DNA of 64,000 nucleotides from Rhizophagus clarus (lineage: Eukaryota; Glomeromycota; Glomeromycetes; Glomerales; Glomeraceae), in NCBI GenBank assembly GCA_015698045.1, contig BLAL01000257.1:248001-312000 (forward strand), given 5' to 3'. Positions 49,801 through 59,177 of this stretch are shown here, piece by piece (within the stretch, counting starts at the first letter, position 1; each line of letters begins with the position of its first letter). A program made the position numbers and the translations under genes. The notes beneath the pieces were generated by a model, which worked only from the letters and a program-made list of their open reading frames with translations, was not told the origin of the DNA and did not search any database.

Positions 49801-50576
49801 TAATAAAAATCATCTTTCCATTCTTGAGGTGAACATGTTGGTCTTTTTTGTTTTCAATTTAGAGATTTTATTGTATAATTATCAATACCAAAAAGTTAAT
49901 TTCCATTGAATTTTTTCGTTGATTCTATATTTTTCCATACATTAACCAGACTTTTACTTACAAATTTGGTTTGAAGTTTTTGGTCTTGATAAACTTCAAC
50001 AGTACATGAAGTTCCTTCAATTTTAGAAACAAACAATGCATGTTTATTTCCATCAAATATGTGAAGAAAAGAAGATTTATAACCTGGTCCAGCATAATGC
50101 CAATCTATATTTTCTGAATACCTCACTCCATATACAAATATTTTTATTTTTTCCAGAAAAAAAGAATAAGGTGTAAAAGGAATGTCTTCAGTCAATTTAT
50201 TTATTATATTTTCATATTTCCATCCCATTATTAATGAACCAGAATAGCAAGTTTTTGTTGCAAAAATTATTGAATAAATTTCAGAAATAGTGTTAGTCAA
50301 ATCATTTGCTATTCTTACAATATCTTTACATTGACATATATAACCTGGCAAAAAGATATTATTGTCTTTATTGCCAACAACTACTGTGACAGTAAATTCA
50401 GCATTTTTGAGCATTGTTTTGATTGTTTGTTTCACGCGAATAGGAAAATAAGTTGCGATTTCATTAGAATTGGGTAAATGCTGTCACCAATAACGAGAAT
50501 ATGGGCCATAATGGTGTTTTTCAACAAGTACACCTGGAGAGATAAGACTAATATCTATTTGATGTTGTTTTTTCAT
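46803..50576 (-). pseudogene. large DDE-type transposase, decayed
   Basis: ATG at 50574-50576. The N-terminal 230 codons read almost continuously (one TGA after Arg-Tyr-Trp) with Tyr-Ile-Cys-Gln-Cys near 50335. The catalytic core is recognisable: Ile-Ile-Val-Asp-Tyr-Lys-Met-Arg near 48315 (first Asp), Phe-Gly-Lys-Arg-Glu-Trp-Thr-Leu-His, Asp-His-Trp-Ser-Gly-Asp-Thr-Lys-Gln-Asp, Ile-Ile-Ser-Asp-Asn-Gly-Gly-His-Tyr-His-Asn near 48085 (second Asp), then after a frameshift Leu-Glu-Ala-Gly-Glu-Ala-Lys-Thr-Ala-Ile-Asp (third acidic residue). The C-terminus (46900-47160) is helical and basic. This family is abundant in arbuscular mycorrhizal fungi; I cannot name its superfamily. Several stops, frameshifts and probably introns lie between 47200 and 49890. 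Confidence 0.7.
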
Positions 50577-50998
50577 TATATTATGGGTGGGAATTTAGTA
50601 CGCACGCGAGATGCAAAAATACCATTTTTTATTATTGTTATTAACCCCAAATTTTATTATAAAATGATCATCACATGATGCCGATCTTAGATGGACTAGC
50701 GATTAATTATATATTAAAAAATGCTATTTTGGCTGGTTTTCACATTATTTTATAAAAATAACATTTATGAATCATTTTGGTTATACTAGTCGAGCAGGTT
50801 ACCTGACCCAATTTGATCTGACTTGATCTCTAAATTAAAAAAACCTGCACCAAATTCATCAGAAGTTTCAGAATATTTTAAATCAGTCCAGTCTTAGTCC
50901 GGTCTGATCCTAGCTGAAAGACCGGTCTTTTGGGACTGGACCAGACCAGACTGGACTAGACCAACCCTATTTATTGCTAATAAATTATGTATTTTTAA

Positions 50999-51313
50999 TT
51001 AACCCTCTTTTGTTACTTCTCTTAAATACCTCTTAATATAAGCCTGAACATTCTCATTAGCGTCCAAAATCTTAAGTTCAAGTTCCTTAGCTTTCTTATT
51101 CTTAGCAGTCTTCTTTCTTTTTTTTTTAGCATCCGAAACTTCTCTTTTGCTATGTATTCTGACCTCTCAGTTTTCATAAATAAGGGTATTCTTGTATGTT
51201 TCACAGATAGTACAATCATCATGAATTTGATATCAACCTTTATCGATCATATTCTGAACTTCTAAAGAAATTTCTGTCTTCTTTTTACAATTTACACAAT
51301 ATATCTGTGTCAT
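50999..51313 (-). pseudogene. Polinton-type zinc-ribbon protein with two TGA codons
   Basis: ATG at 51311-51313, TAA at 50999-51001, 104 codons. The N-terminus Tyr-Cys-Val-Asn-Cys-Lys-Lys-Lys-Thr and later Cys-Thr-Ile-Cys form a CxxC..CxxC zinc ribbon like the small protein encoded beside core genes in Polintons. The rest is strongly basic and helical. In-frame TGA codons lie at 51233-51235 (after Asp-Lys-Gly) and 51167-51169; Arg would fit the family at the first. It is divergent from the packaging-ATPase fragment, whose frame starts only 9 bp away. Confidence 0.6.
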
Positions 51314-51321
51314 ATTTACAG

Positions 51322-51690
51322 CTACCAAATATAGAAAACTTTGATCCCAAAATTGCTACTATAGTTATATTTAAGGATTTAATGGATGCCCCTAAAAATA
51401 TCCAAGAAAAAATAACTGGCTACTTTACCCATGGATAGCATAGAAATATTTCAGCCATTTATGTATCCCAAAGATTCTTTGCTATCCCAAAAGCAGTTCA
51501 AGAAAATGTGAATTATATTTCTTTACATGGTGAACATGGTAGTTTAAGTGATACAAAGCATATCATTAGACAATATACTAATGAATCAGATTCTCTTGCC
51601 CCAGTTACTGATGAGTTGACTTTAGGTAGGGAATTTATAGTATTTGACTTGAAACACCCTAAAACTGACCTTTTAGCAATCAGAGTTTGA
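51322..51690 (+). pseudogene. Polinton packaging ATPase (FtsK/HerA-like), C-terminal fragment
   Basis: The frame reads Ile-Ala-Thr-Ile-Val-Ile-Phe-Lys-Asp-Leu-Met, where Polinton ATPases have a Walker B hydrophobic strand with two acidic residues; here one is Lys. Next come Tyr-Phe-Thr-His-Gly-(TAG 51435)-His-Arg-Asn-Ile-Ser, Ile-Tyr-Val-Ser-Gln-Arg-Phe-Phe-Ala-Ile-Pro-Lys-Ala-Val and a His/Asp-rich end, closing with TGA at 51688. The order and spacing match the A32-like packaging ATPase of Polintons. The Walker A part is absent, because the zinc-ribbon gene abuts the fragment's first codon. Not functional. Confidence 0.7.
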
Positions 51691-51699
51691 TGGGATACT

Positions 51700-51999
51700 A
51701 GTCTTAGAACTATCTAAGATCATCCTATAACTATCCTAAAATGTATACAGAATCATCTCAGAATCATCTTGGAATCATCTCAGAACAATTCTAAGACAGT
51801 TAGTTGATTTACCACTTATGGACAGAAGGTGATATAGTATTTGGGATCATTACTGATGGGTTATATATAGATTTTCATATATCATATGGACTGGCTAAAT
51901 TATAAAAATTGTATCAGTGTAATATCACATGGAATCTTCCTAGTTTCCTGACAGTTCCTTGATAGTTCTAGAAGAGTTCCAGGCACCTTTGGTGAGTTT
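51700..51999. other. gene-free interval with ATC(A/T)TCC(T/C)AGAA-like short repeats
   Basis: 51710-51800 contains repeated CATC(T)CAGAATCATC words and 51930-51985 TTCC(T)AGTT words. No gene. Confidence 0.4.
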
Positions 52000-52497
52000 C
52001 TATAAATCACAAAATGATTGGGCCTCTTCTATAGCATTGTTCATCATATCAAAAATCATTGCTTTGAAATTATTTCCTTTTTTGTCTGCCCAATGGCATA
52101 GATTTTTGTTAAAGGCTTTAAATGCATCTATAGCTCTATCAGGAACATATGAACAGCCATCAGCTTTTTTAAATATAATATTTTTTGATCTATAATATGC
52201 ATTACTTTGTTCATTAATCTGCCAAGCACATGAATCAGAGCATGCATGTACCAGATAACACCCATCATTAGTAGGTAATAAACGAGAGATGGGATATGTA
52301 TTAGAATAAGAGGCTAAGGCACATGTGCATTTTTTTGGATTGGTATAGCCCTCTCTCTCACAAGGGCAAATAAAATGTTTGTCACAAATATAACAGATAG
52401 TATTCCCCTTCTCACTTGCTGAAATAGTTGATGCTGACTCACTTTGTGAACGAAATAGTTGTGTGTGAATTTTATTTTTATTCCTTTTACAGCCCAT
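52000..52497 (-). CDS. intact 165-residue Cys-rich protein, probably zinc-binding
   Basis: ATG at 52495-52497 to the stop at 52000, no interruptions. After a Ser/Thr-rich basic N-terminus, Cys-Tyr-Ile-Cys-Asp-Lys-His-Phe-Ile-Cys-Pro-Cys...Cys-Thr-Cys (residues about 35-60) and Cys-Ser-Asp-Ser-Cys-Ala-Trp (about 87-93) form a Cys/His cluster. The C-terminal half (Phe-Lys-Ala-Phe-Asn-Lys-Asn-Leu-Cys-His-Trp) is helical. It lies beside Polinton genes and may be one of their accessory proteins, or an independent fungal gene. The family is not recognised. Being open for 165 codons in a region of broken genes, it may be under selection or recent. Confidence 0.5.
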   Translation of the reverse strand: MGCKRNKNKIHTQLFRSQSESASTISASEKGNTICYICDKHFICPCEREGYTNPKKCTCALASYSNTYPISRLLPTNDGCYLVHACSDSCAWQINEQSNAYYRSKNIIFKKADGCSYVPDRAIDAFKAFNKNLCHWADKKGNNFKAMIFDMMNNAIEEAQSFCDL

Positions 52498-53639
52498 TAG
52501 TTATTTGAATGTGTAGGAAATTCAAATTACAAATTTATTATTGTTTCTATAGGGTTAGTTGTTTTTCGAACTAAAAAATTTAAGTTTGTGGATTCTCATG
52601 ATTTTATTTATTCGATAAGTGCATTTACAGATACACGGACTGATACACATGAATTAAAAAGGAGAAAGACCCGATATGGGCAGGTCTCATGGACCACAAA
52701 ACTTTATTAATTACAAAATGCGAATCATGCTACAATAGTATATATAAAAAAAGACCCAAACTTTGAGACCATGCCTAGCCAGTCACGGTCTAACTACGCA
52801 AGCAGGGTTCATGCCAAAGAGCCTCCGGCCAAAGTGAACTCACATCACATGATCCAAGTTGCTCCTTAAGAACGATTACTCTTCTTAACCTGAGATGCTA
52901 CATATTTAATATTATCTGAACTTAAACTTGAAATAGAATTCGCCGTAAATGTTTTTATTTGTTGGAGGTACACCATTCGTTGAATCTTATCATCACTAAT
53001 ACGGAAAAAAAGATCATAAACCTTTCTGACTCTTTCCGTTTTCTTTCAGATAGCATTTTTGGTAACCTCTTTTGGTAGCTGGTCTCTAACCTCATTATTG
53101 ATCTTCTTATTAGCCTCATGTTCTTCCATGGTTTGTTTATAGTGGCCAAGACGCCTCTCTAATTCCTCACCAAAGTAATAATATGCCTTCAATACCTCAT
53201 GTCATCATCAGGAAGTTTTTGCCGACTGAGAATTCTACGTGGAACCATCATGGAAAATCCAAATGGAACCGATATTTTCCGAATACCCTGTGACGGAACA
53301 CGTGGAGTGGAACCACTTAGTTTTTCTCGTCAGAAAATCATAGAAAAATCATGAAGAAATTGTACAAAATACTACATTGTTTCAAGTATTATTTTATAAT
53401 ATATCTGCATGGCATTTATTATTTATTCGTAAATACGCATTTCTTCAATTTTACAGTAAAATATGATGTAATGAATAATTAAAACCACTATATATTAAAC
53501 TTTAACTAATCTACCGATACACATTATAATATTTTTCAGATATAAGGGTTCGCTCTAATTATCCTACTAAACACTTTTCATTATATTTAGAACGTTTCGC
53601 AGATTATATCCATTTTACCAAGGCCTAAAAAAAAATAAA

Positions 53640-55215
53640 TAGAAATTTCAAAGTTAAATTTCAAAACCACCCGTTATCCTAATCAAAATTTCAGAATGAA
53701 ACTTCGAAACCCAACTGTGTAACCAGTATCCAATATAAAACGGAACCCGAAAGGTACCTACAAGAGAACAAAAGAAAACGTTTCTTATGAAAAAAGAAAA
53801 AAATTAAAAATAAATTGTTTTAAGTATCAATTTACACGAAACTTATTGTTTCATTTTGAAGTCTTAAACCGAAACATTTATTTAAATCTGCAAAAGAGAT
53901 ATATTAATATTTCTTATAAAAAATAAAATAATTTAAGTTTCATAACGCGAAGCTCACCATTTTTGAAGTTTGTAAACCAGAATATTTATTTTTCCATAAT
54001 TTTACATGTATCCGATGACTGAGATGAAGATGAAATCTAAAGAACTGAGATTAGAACCAAAGACAAAAAAAAGGAATAAATAATTAAAAATTCTAAAATC
54101 TACTTAACTACTTACATTTCCACAAGAAAACCGTTGGAAAGAATTCCTATAAAAATAAAAAACATTTAAAAAAATTAAAATTTTTGAAAATATGAACGAC
54201 TGAAAGAAAGAGTTTACTCTCGCTCAATTCCCACGTGTTCATACTCGAATAACCAAGCCTTTCTACAAAAATGAAAAAAATCAACCCGTTAGAAACAGTT
54301 TGTTAAAAAAAATAAAATAAGAAAACTAAGATGTTCTAAACCTACCAAAGCTTTCACCCATCCAAAGACTCAGTGTCTAAGATATTTGATTAAAAGAATA
54401 TTTTGCATCCAAAGAGCTGAGAAACAAAACCGTCTAAAAAAAAAGAAAAAAGAAACAATAATTGGACGAAAGAAATTAATAAATAATCCAAGGATATTTC
54501 CCCCAATGAAATTATATCCAAAAAGTTGAAGAATTGGCTATCTATGATTTAAAATTTTAAATAAACGAATATTTAATCATTGATTAATTAAAAAAAAAGA
54601 TTTTCCAAAAAAAAATGTTTCATTAAAAAAGATATCAAAACCCACCACTTCAGACCCATCTATAAGCTAAGTTTCGAGTTCCAATGCTTCGGATTATCTA
54701 AAAAAGGAAGAAGTGAAACATTAGAAACGTTTCACTAAAAGAATTAATTGGAATAAAATCCCATCAAGCTTCTGGTACGTTGTCCAAAAAAATAAATATT
54801 TGTGGCATCTTCTACTTCATAATGACCGTGAGCCAATTTATTTTCTGTACTATTTTTTGAAGAGTGTCAATTGTTTTGTCCATGTTTGAGTACCGCTGTC
54901 TACAAAAAAAAAAAAGATATATTAGAAATATTTCGTTAGAATAATTATTTATTTAAAGAAAATCCCACCAAATTTTCCATGTACATATACCCCAAAAATA
55001 AGCGTCTGAAAAAAAATAAACGAACCCTTAGCAACAGTTTGTTATAATAAATTAAAAAAGAGGACATGTTCAAGATCTGAAATTCACGTTTTGAAAGGTT
55101 GTCTAAATAGGAATATGAGAAAGATGGTAAGGACTAGAAAGAGAAAGAAGAGGAAATGAAAGATAAGAAAGAAAGAAGAAATGAGAAGAACTTTAGCTTA
55201 AAAAAAAGCTTAAAC
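53640..55215 (-). other. micro-exon array C
   Basis: Minus-strand acceptor-like TTCTCTTGTAG (53757), CTCTTTTGCAG (53890) and similar polypyrimidine-AG sites alternate with short exon-like pieces and GAAACGTTTCTAATG-like branch words (for example near 54715 and 54285). The leader side (55100-55210) is purine-rich on the plus strand, so pyrimidine-rich in the direction of reading, preceded by AAGTTTAAGCTTTTTTTTAA. Unit length varies (about 90-170 bp). More diverged than arrays B and D. Confidence 0.45.
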
Positions 55216-55222
55216 TTTAACT

Positions 55223-55249
55223 GTAAATGATCAAATTGCGGATCATTAT
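55223..55249 (-). promoter_or_regulatory. conserved block upstream of array C, shared with array D
   Basis: On the minus strand ATAATGATCCGCAATTTGAT followed by CATTTAC; array D has ATAATGATCCACAGTTCGAT followed by TATTTAC at 61538-61564. Both are followed within 10-30 bp by TTTAAGCTT words and the polypyrimidine leader, a sensible core-promoter position. Confidence 0.5.
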
Positions 55250-56883
55250 ACTTTGTAACTCTATTACTACGTTGTACTGGTTTGATATTATTATTTATAT
55301 TTTTAGTTTTCATATTAAAGTTTCGTTATTAGAAAAAAAAAAGAAATTAATAAAGAATATCAAAGAGTTTAAAGTAGCTTACTAAAGTTTAAATCGTGAT
55401 TTAAATATATTTAGTATATCGTGATGATCATGTGATTAAAAATAATATGATTATCAAAGTTTCCACACGTATAAGTGCGTAAATTTTTAATATTACTTTT
55501 TAAAAAAATGTTAATACAATATTTGCGAAGGCAGTTTATTACAGAATCATATAAAATCAAAAATTCATTTACTGAAACGGATACAAGAAAATTATATATT
55601 ACCAATTCTTTTGATATTATAGTTTTAGCCATGATGATAATAATAGTAAAGTAAACAGTTGTTTTTATTTTCTTTAATTTTATATTATAAATTCAGTTAT
55701 ACTAATATAATATATTATTATATGTTAGATTTCACTGCTGATGATAATATTTGTCGATTATTTAATAAATGGTCAAAATCCAATTCGTATTTCAGTTTGT
55801 AAGCTTTTTTTTTTAATAAGCGGTTAAATTAGTAGCAGTAACACTTTATTAAAAAAAAAAGTAAAGAATAAACACATTATACCTAGTACTTTTAAATTCA
55901 GTAATGACATATAACATTCTCTTTAAAATTTTAATCAACTCAGAAGTTCCACAGATAAATTCTACATATTTTGTAAATGAAATCCATATATTTCGCTAAA
56001 GAATTCCACAAATTTCCAATGAGATTTTACACCAAGCGGAAATCTACACAATTCTCGAATAAAATACATAGATATATGTGGAAACATGTCCACATGATCC
56101 GATGCATAGAATTCCACAGGTTTCCAAACTAATCTATGTGGAATTATGTGGACCGATCTACCTAAAAATTTCCTGATGATGCACATTCATTTCGCTCTTC
56201 AGCATTGGATATTTCTAAATATAGGTCAAAAAGAGTCCAATCACTCTCAACTTCACGTACAGCCTCTCTATGGAGTCCTCTCTTCTCCTTAATTTCAGAT
56301 ACAGGCGTGGTATCAGAAGTTAACTCCCGGATAAGCTTTCTTTGAGATGTTGGAATCCTCCAGTCGAACATCTTTCTTAGATTTTTTTCTGGAGGAAGAG
56401 TCTATATCTTCATTAGCGCTTCTCTTATCGCTGGCAACGGGCTGAGTTATTACTTCCTCTTCTCCATCCACGTCCATTTCTTGTTCCAGCTCCTCTGGTG
56501 CCTCTTCCGGGATCATTTCATTTGTATTGTTTTGAAGTTGCTTTTCCATCCTACCGTACAATATATATATTATATTGTACTAGACTGCAAATCTCGCCTA
56601 TTGGCAACTTCATCATCAATTTTCTCAACATTCTTCCCACAATCGGGGAATGGGCATACACTTGTCGAAGTGTGTAAAAGCTTTTTCTCAATGCAAAGTC
56701 TATGGAACACATGTCCACAGCTAAGTATCGTGAACGCCTTGATAGGAAGCATTAAGTCATTAAGATCTCGTTATCACACTCCGAACACGGTCCTAGCTCC
56801 GGAATTTCCATATCTCTAACGGTTGCATCTTCAAGATTTTTTAGGGTGTTAAAGGCAAGATTCTTAAAACTGGTTAAGGACAT

Positions 56884-57468
56884 AATCCAGACGACACAAA
56901 GATTAAGCAAGAAATGAGGCGGACCCGATTACCTCTCTTGTTTTTATATCACTTGTAAATTTCGCAGGAGAAAACATTCCCCGGATTTTCACTAGTAATT
57001 ACGCACTGCATTTCCTCATTCCGTTAATCTCCTGTAAATCGATAAAAATGACTTCAGGATTAGCATACACATCCCCAAATCTCATATGCGAAATAATGAT
57101 TGCTGGAAAAAATATCCATACCCGAATATTGTTTTGTTAGTATGATAGTAACGTGAACTGGAGACAGCCAGAGGCGCTAAAGCATGACGCAAAAATAAAT
57201 GCAAAATCAAGTCGAAAAATATACTGTATATACTATATATGCCAATCGCACGTCGCACAACCCGTATTCTTCGGCAAGAATTTTTTCGATATCGTACTGC
57301 GCATTGATCTCACATGACGAAGCTATATTAAAAATTTCAATTTACAATATGTATATATGATGAAAACTGGCGAATCATTTATGTATTGCCTGATACTTTA
57401 TTAAAATATCATTATTTTACAAAGTTATAAAATACAGCCCAGGATACATGGCAATATTTCTACATATA
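56884..57468. other. intergenic region, no gene seen
   Basis: Promoter side of the RING gene and 3' side of the NYN gene. Nothing coding; a TATATACTGTATATACTATA tract lies near 57222. Confidence 0.4.
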
Positions 57469-58821
57469 CTACAACTTCTCTTTCTGAATCCCAAATGAGT
57501 TTCTTCTTCCCATTTGCTTTTGCTTGAAATCGTAAAGCAACATACCTGGATAATTCCGTCTGAACCATGATCTTGCACTATCCAATTGCCTTTTACTTTC
57601 AAAATACAAATAAGCGGTCGTGTCATCCACCCAGTACCATCTACCAAATAAATTTAATTCACAAAAGCATACCATCAGCCTTTTATTTCTAAAAGGCCAA
57701 CTCTTAATAACATTACCATGGATCTCAAGAATGCTTTTATTATTTGTGAAATCAGGTCCTGTGATATATGTAAAAGACTTGTAGTAATCGTCCAACGATA
57801 CATAAGATGAAATATTTTTAAGACCAGCATTCATTCCTGTGGGAAACAACGGCAAATTTGATCCATCCCAAAACCAAGTTTCAACCTTCCAATTTTCTTT
57901 TTTGGCTTCTTCTACTAAAGGACAATAATCACCATCACCAGCAATTATCAATATTGTAGATCCTGTTTTAGTAAATAAGGTACGCATTGCATAGCAAACA
58001 AGTTTTACATCAGCTTTTTTCTCTTTGTTTGATGCGTTTCGTTCGTAAGTTGTTACTTCACATCCATGATCCCTAGCTCGAGCCCATAACGTATCATTCT
58101 CTGACGGAATAGAGCCGATAATAAAAGCATTTCTCAATTTTCGTCCACGTAAAACTGTCGTGACAAGTAGACCGTGATCTACATAAAATTCGATGTCTGA
58201 CCTAGAATTGCTATAGACATCTGGCACATTTTCTAATTGACCAACAATTTTCGCACCCTCAATAAAGAGATTAGAATTATCGATAAAAATAGAGACAGAA
58301 TTGTCTGGGGATTTTGCTACAACAAGAGATTCCTTTATAAGTATAATAAAACTAGGTTGAAAATGAAACAAGATTATAAAAAGTAAATCATATAGTGTTC
58401 ACTGATTTTATTACGGCTCACTTACCAACAATTGTATGATGTATGATAACGTGAATGTGTTTTTTGGGCGGGTTTGAGGATAAGAAGCAGGAAAGAAAAG
58501 CACAAGAATAAGTAAGTATTCGGTATTATTGGCGAATATGAAAAGTAATTTTAAGAATATACCAGTCAGGAATTCCTTTAAGTAATTAAGTTTTTCTCTA
58601 TCATTTGTGAGGGTAGAAATGAGATCCAATATGTCTTTTCTTTGAGTAACTTCTACAGTGAAAAATTTGCGTAGTTCAGCCTTGTTTTTTTGAGTAAATT
58701 CTTGTTCATTGAAAATTGTGCTGAGACGAGAAATCTCTTGAGAAAGCGCTAATAAATCTGCAGAAGAAGTTGAAGGAGAGGTGCGAGTGAAAGTCAAAGA
58801 AGAGGCGTGAGTGGAATCCAT
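57469..58821 (-). CDS. NYN-domain (PIN-like) nuclease-type protein, two exons, intact
   Basis: Exon 1 is 58821-58563 (ATG, 86 codons plus one base), the intron 58562-58317 (GTATAT..TTGTAG, 246 bp), exon 2 58316-57469. The joined frame is 368 residues with no stop. Exon 1 is Ser/Thr-rich then helical. Exon 2 opens with Val-Ser-Ile-Phe-Ile-Asp-Asn-Ser-Asn-Leu, the NYN motif with the first acidic residue. It continues with Lys-Lys-Ala-Asp-Val-Lys-Leu (second) and Ile-Ile-Ala-Gly-Asp-Gly-Asp-Tyr-Cys-Pro-Leu-Val (third cluster), so the metal site looks complete. The last 100 residues, with Tyr-Leu-Tyr-Phe-Glu-Ser-Lys-Arg-Gln-Leu, resemble an RRM-like fold. NYN proteins are generally RNases or RNA-processing factors; the target is unknown. 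The only clearly intact multi-domain gene here. Confidence 0.85.
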
Positions 58822-58849
58822 AATTATTGCTTTATATAAAGTTTTATCA

Positions 58850-59177
58850 CCAGTATACTGCCAGTATATATATCAAATCGATTGTCGCACACATTGATCT
58901 GACTCATTTAAAAACTTTGCACGTCAGTTTTACTAATAGGATGTGACAAATATTTGTCACCTGATCACGTGATTGCAAAACGCGCAGTTTATATTTATCT
59001 CAGCGACTTAGTGGCCTGATCTCTATTTGTCACTAATAAACTATCACACCCTACCAAAAACCACGCCCACAGTCAGGATTTACATATCAGGTGATAAGTG
59101 AGAATGATACTTTATTTATACATTAATACATAAAAAAAATAAATACAAGCATGAGAGTACATGATAAACTGAAGCTT
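58850..59177. other. intergenic region upstream of the NYN gene
   Basis: Contains GTGACAAATATTTGTCAC, an 18-bp perfect palindrome at about 58942-58959, next to GATCACGTGATTG. These could be factor-binding sites about 120 bp upstream of the NYN start codon. No gene. Confidence 0.45.

Larger units (their letters stand above)
44013..50701. mobile_element. 6.7-kb DNA transposon carrying a DDE-type transposase
   Basis: Ends align imperfectly as inverted repeats: CACCAATCTGGTTAAAATTG at the left and, on the complement, CGCTAGTCCATCTAAGATCG at the right. The flanking duplication is ATTAAT (44007-44012, 50702-50707); because it is a palindrome, the true TSD could be the central TTAA. The empty site is visible in the related MITE near 1945-1955. 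It contains the transposase gene at 46803-50576 and a nested element at 44437-46258. Confidence 0.7.
36598..50969. mobile_element. hAT-type MITE expanded to 14.4 kb by two nested transposons
   Basis: The termini TAGGGTTGGATCGGTC and the complementary GACCAACCCTA match the 904-bp MITE at 1280-2183, as do the first 200 and last 270 bp. Near-TSD TTTATTGG (36590-36597) and TTTATTGC (50970-50977) match 7 of 8. Subtracting the inserts 36805-43627 (plus TA) and 44013-50701 (plus ATTAAT) leaves about 852 bp, close to the length of the intact relative, and the joined flanks follow that relative's sequence. The transposase gene inside therefore belongs to a nested guest, not to this element. Confidence 0.85.
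53203..56181. mobile_element. 2.98-kb insertion with CATCATCAGGAA ends, carrying micro-exon array C
   Basis: The left end CATCATCAGGAAGTTTTT and the complement of the right end, CATCATCAGGAAATTTTT, are inverted repeats placed exactly where the RING gene's reading frame breaks and resumes. Subterminal GTGGAATTC/GAATTCCAC and GGAACC words crowd both ends (53230-53330 and 55940-56160). I could not find a clear target duplication. Inside are array C and a 73-codon frame at 55411-55632 (-, Met-Ala-Lys-Thr-Ile-Ile-Ser) of unknown nature. Confidence 0.65.
52866..56883 (-). pseudogene. RING-finger protein gene split by a 3-kb insertion
   Basis: ATG at 56881-56883. The RING is built from Cys-Ser-Glu-Cys (near 56790), Cys-Gly-His-Val-Phe-His-Arg-Leu-Cys (near 56715) and Cys-Pro-Phe-Pro-Asp-Cys (near 56650). 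A 1-base frameshift lies between the first pair and the rest. Then follow an acidic segment (Pro-Glu-Glu-Ala-Pro-Glu-Glu-Leu-Glu), basic Lys-Lys-Ser-Lys-Lys, a second frameshift near 56335, and a helical part to Ala-Glu-Glu-Arg-Asn at the insertion. Below 53203 the frame resumes with Glu-Val-Leu-Lys-Ala-Tyr-Tyr-Tyr-Phe-Gly-Glu-Glu-Leu, an Arg/Lys-rich helix with one TGA (CGA expected), and ends Thr-Ala-Asn-Ser-Ile-Ser-Ser-Leu. RING proteins are usually E3 ubiquitin ligases. This copy is inactive. Confidence 0.75.

Noticed and set aside
36598..50969. A 14.4-kb autonomous hAT element carrying its own transposase
   Set aside because: The transposase lies inside a separately delimited guest (44013-50701), and the host sequence left after subtraction is only about 0.85 kb and non-coding, like its 904-bp relative.
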